NCBI GenBank assembly: GCA_945870115.1
Contig: CAMBRH010000159.1
Span: 1-7,848 of the forward strand
Source: Chitinophaga pinensis
GTDB lineage: Bacteria > Bacteroidota > Bacteroidia > Flavobacteriales_D > Crocinitomicaceae
DNA: 7,848 bases
Reading direction: 5' to 3'
Shown: positions 6,707-7,848 of the stretch, piece after piece
Numbering within the stretch: position 1 is the stretch's first letter
Layout: every line of letters starts with the position of its first letter
Program-made: the position numbers and the translations under genes
The notes under the pieces: generated by a model
Databases searched by the model: none
What the model saw: only the letters and a program-made list of their open reading frames with translations
What the model was told of the DNA's origin: nothing

Positions 6707-7402
6707 ATGAATAAAGTTGTAAAAAATGTTGAAGAAGCATTAATTGGAATCGAAGACAACATGACAATCATGTTGGGTGGTTTTGGTTTGTGTGGAATAC
6801 CAGAAAATTCAATTGCACAATTAGTTAAAAAAGGTACAAAAAACCTTACATGTATTTCAAATAATGCTGGAGTTGACGATTTTGGCTTGGGATTATTGCT
6901 GCAAACTAAACAAATCAAAAAAATGATAAGCTCTTATGTGGGTGAAAATGACGAATTTGAGCGTCAAATGCTTTCAGGAGAATTAGAAGTAGATTTGATT
7001 CCTCAAGGATCTTTGGCAGAAAGATGTCGGGCTGGAGGTTCAGGAATTCCTGCTTTTTTTACACCAGCTGGTTATGGAACAGAAGTAGCTGAAGGAAAAG
7101 AAGTTAGAATATTCAATGGAAAACCACATATTTTAGAGTCAGCATTAACTGCTGATTTTGCCATTGTAAAAGCTTGGAAAGGCGATACAGCAGGAAATTT
7201 AATTTTTAAAGCAACAGCTAGAAACTTTAATCCAATGATGGCAATGGCTGGAAAAATTACGATTGCCGAAGTCGAAGTTTTGGTAGAAGCTGGTGAATTA
7301 GACCCAAATGATATTCATACTCCCGGAATTTTTGTTCAAAGAATATTTCAAGGAGAAAAATTTGAAAAAAGAATAGAACAACGTACTACTAGAACAAAAT
7401 AA
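6707..7402 (+). CDS. scoA: 3-oxoacid (succinyl-CoA:acetoacetate) CoA-transferase subunit A
   Basis: The 231-residue cytosolic subunit belongs to the CoA-transferase family I alpha subunits. Together with subunit B it moves CoA from succinyl-CoA to acetoacetate or related acids. Motifs are MLGGFGLCGIPE at 22-33, the conserved glycine-rich CoA-binding loop; SNNAGVDDFGLG at 51-62; SYVGENDEFERQML at 76-89; LIPQGSLAERCRAGGSGIPAFF at 97-118, where the family usually has GTLAERIRAGG; and TARNFNPMMAMAG at 170-182. The C-terminus (FVQRIFQGEKFEKRIEQRT) is the normal one, so the protein is complete. The catalytic glutamate is on subunit B, so this chain alone should be inactive. scoB normally follows directly, but here an ATPase gene starts 11 bases after the stop. 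It lies 33 bases after the PBP1A gene with no terminator in between, so read-through is likely. Confidence 0.93.
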   Translation: MNKVVKNVEEALIGIEDNMTIMLGGFGLCGIPENSIAQLVKKGTKNLTCISNNAGVDDFGLGLLLQTKQIKKMISSYVGENDEFERQMLSGELEVDLIPQGSLAERCRAGGSGIPAFFTPAGYGTEVAEGKEVRIFNGKPHILESALTADFAIVKAWKGDTAGNLIFKATARNFNPMMAMAGKITIAEVEVLVEAGELDPNDIHTPGIFVQRIFQGEKFEKRIEQRTTRTK

Positions 7403-7413
7403 TAGTTCATAAA

Positions 7414-7848
7414 ATGGTATCTAAGATTAGATTTAAAAACTTCAAGCTTTTCAAAAACTGGCAAGAGTTGGAAATAAAACCAATTACAATTTTAATTGGG
7501 AAGAATAATAGTGGGAAAACGGCCGTTTTGAAGGTGCCTACTATGATTAGCGAAGGTTTGAAAGGGAATTTTAATGAGGCCATAAAACTAGAGTTTGATG
7601 GCATAAAATTAGGTTCTGAGTATGGCGATTTGGTTTACAATAGAAAAATTTTACCCGGAGAGTTTTTAGAATTAGAAATTTCAAATAGCGCAGATGACTC
7701 TACATTTGCAGAGTTAAAACTAAAAGTTAATCTTCCGACCGATATGATTAAAGAGAAATCAGAAATATTTGAATGGGAGTATTTTGAAAATAATGTTAAA
7801 ATATCTGAAAAAAAAGAAACTTCTGAGTTTAAAGGATTCATTAAAAGC
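7414..7848 (+). CDS. SMC/OLD-like AAA ATPase, N-terminal part (runs off the window)
   Basis: The frame is open from an ATG at 7414 to the end of the window (145 codons). It begins SKIRFKNFKLFKNWQELEIKP, the usual first strands of RecF/SMC/OLD-type ATPases (I..NFK.F.....L...). A Walker A motif follows as GKNNSGKT at residues 29-36, after ITILI. The next part (residues about 50-145) has strand-rich segments such as KLEFDGIKLGSEYGDLVYNR. This resembles the large group of AAA_15, AAA_21 or DUF3696 proteins, many of which act in antiphage defence, alone or with a nuclease partner. Signature, Walker B and any C-terminal TOPRIM or DUF3696 domain would lie beyond the window, so the subfamily cannot be fixed. 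It sits 11 bases behind scoA, in the place of scoB. A defence role is inference. Confidence 0.85.
   Translation, partial: MVSKIRFKNFKLFKNWQELEIKPITILIGKNNSGKTAVLKVPTMISEGLKGNFNEAIKLEFDGIKLGSEYGDLVYNRKILPGEFLELEISNSADDSTFAELKLKVNLPTDMIKEKSEIFEWEYFENNVKISEKKETSEFKGFIKS

Noticed and set aside
6595..6918. 107-codon minus-strand open frame across the end of the PBP1A gene and the start of scoA
   Set aside because: It is antisense to two certain genes and the short gap between them, with no family-like motif.
7407..7841. Two minus-strand open frames opposite the ATPase gene
   Set aside because: The plus strand here encodes a clear Walker A ATPase; the antisense frames have no independent support.

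Overview
The window is AT-rich DNA from a member of the Bacteroidota, most likely a Flavobacterium or close relative in the Flavobacteriaceae. The reasons are a type IX secretion C-terminal sorting domain, a DUF4271 membrane gene next to a divergent hemD, a flavobacterial-style class A penicillin-binding protein, promoter elements of the TAnnTTTG type, and no Shine-Dalgarno sequences at most starts.

Layout. Positions 1-804 (+) hold a two-gene toxin-antitoxin-like unit: the 3' end of a small DUF6922-like gene, then a complete AbiEii-type nucleotidyltransferase. Positions 805-1079 hold decayed coding sequence on the minus strand, mainly a piece of a DUF4143-type AAA+ ATPase. Positions 1080-2189 (-) encode a secreted type IX substrate of unknown function. 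A divergent intergenic region (2190-2363) leads into the conserved chromosomal block: DUF4271 membrane protein and uroporphyrinogen-III synthase (2364-3913, +), an intergenic palindromic repeat cluster and a strong terminator (3914-4063), the bifunctional peptidoglycan synthase PBP1A (4133-6673), and subunit A of a 3-oxoacid CoA-transferase (6707-7402). The last 435 bases (from 7414, +) are the 5' part of a SMC/OLD-like AAA ATPase gene that runs off the end.

Interpretation. A housekeeping core (cell envelope, heme, ketone-body/short-chain acyl-CoA metabolism) is flanked on both sides by accessory genes: a toxin-antitoxin unit, ATPase debris and a secreted protein on the left, and a possible defence ATPase on the right. 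The right-hand ATPase sits where scoB would normally follow scoA, which makes that junction the most interesting place in the window. I see no rRNA, tRNA, CRISPR array or complete insertion sequence, and nothing here is clearly a wholly new system.
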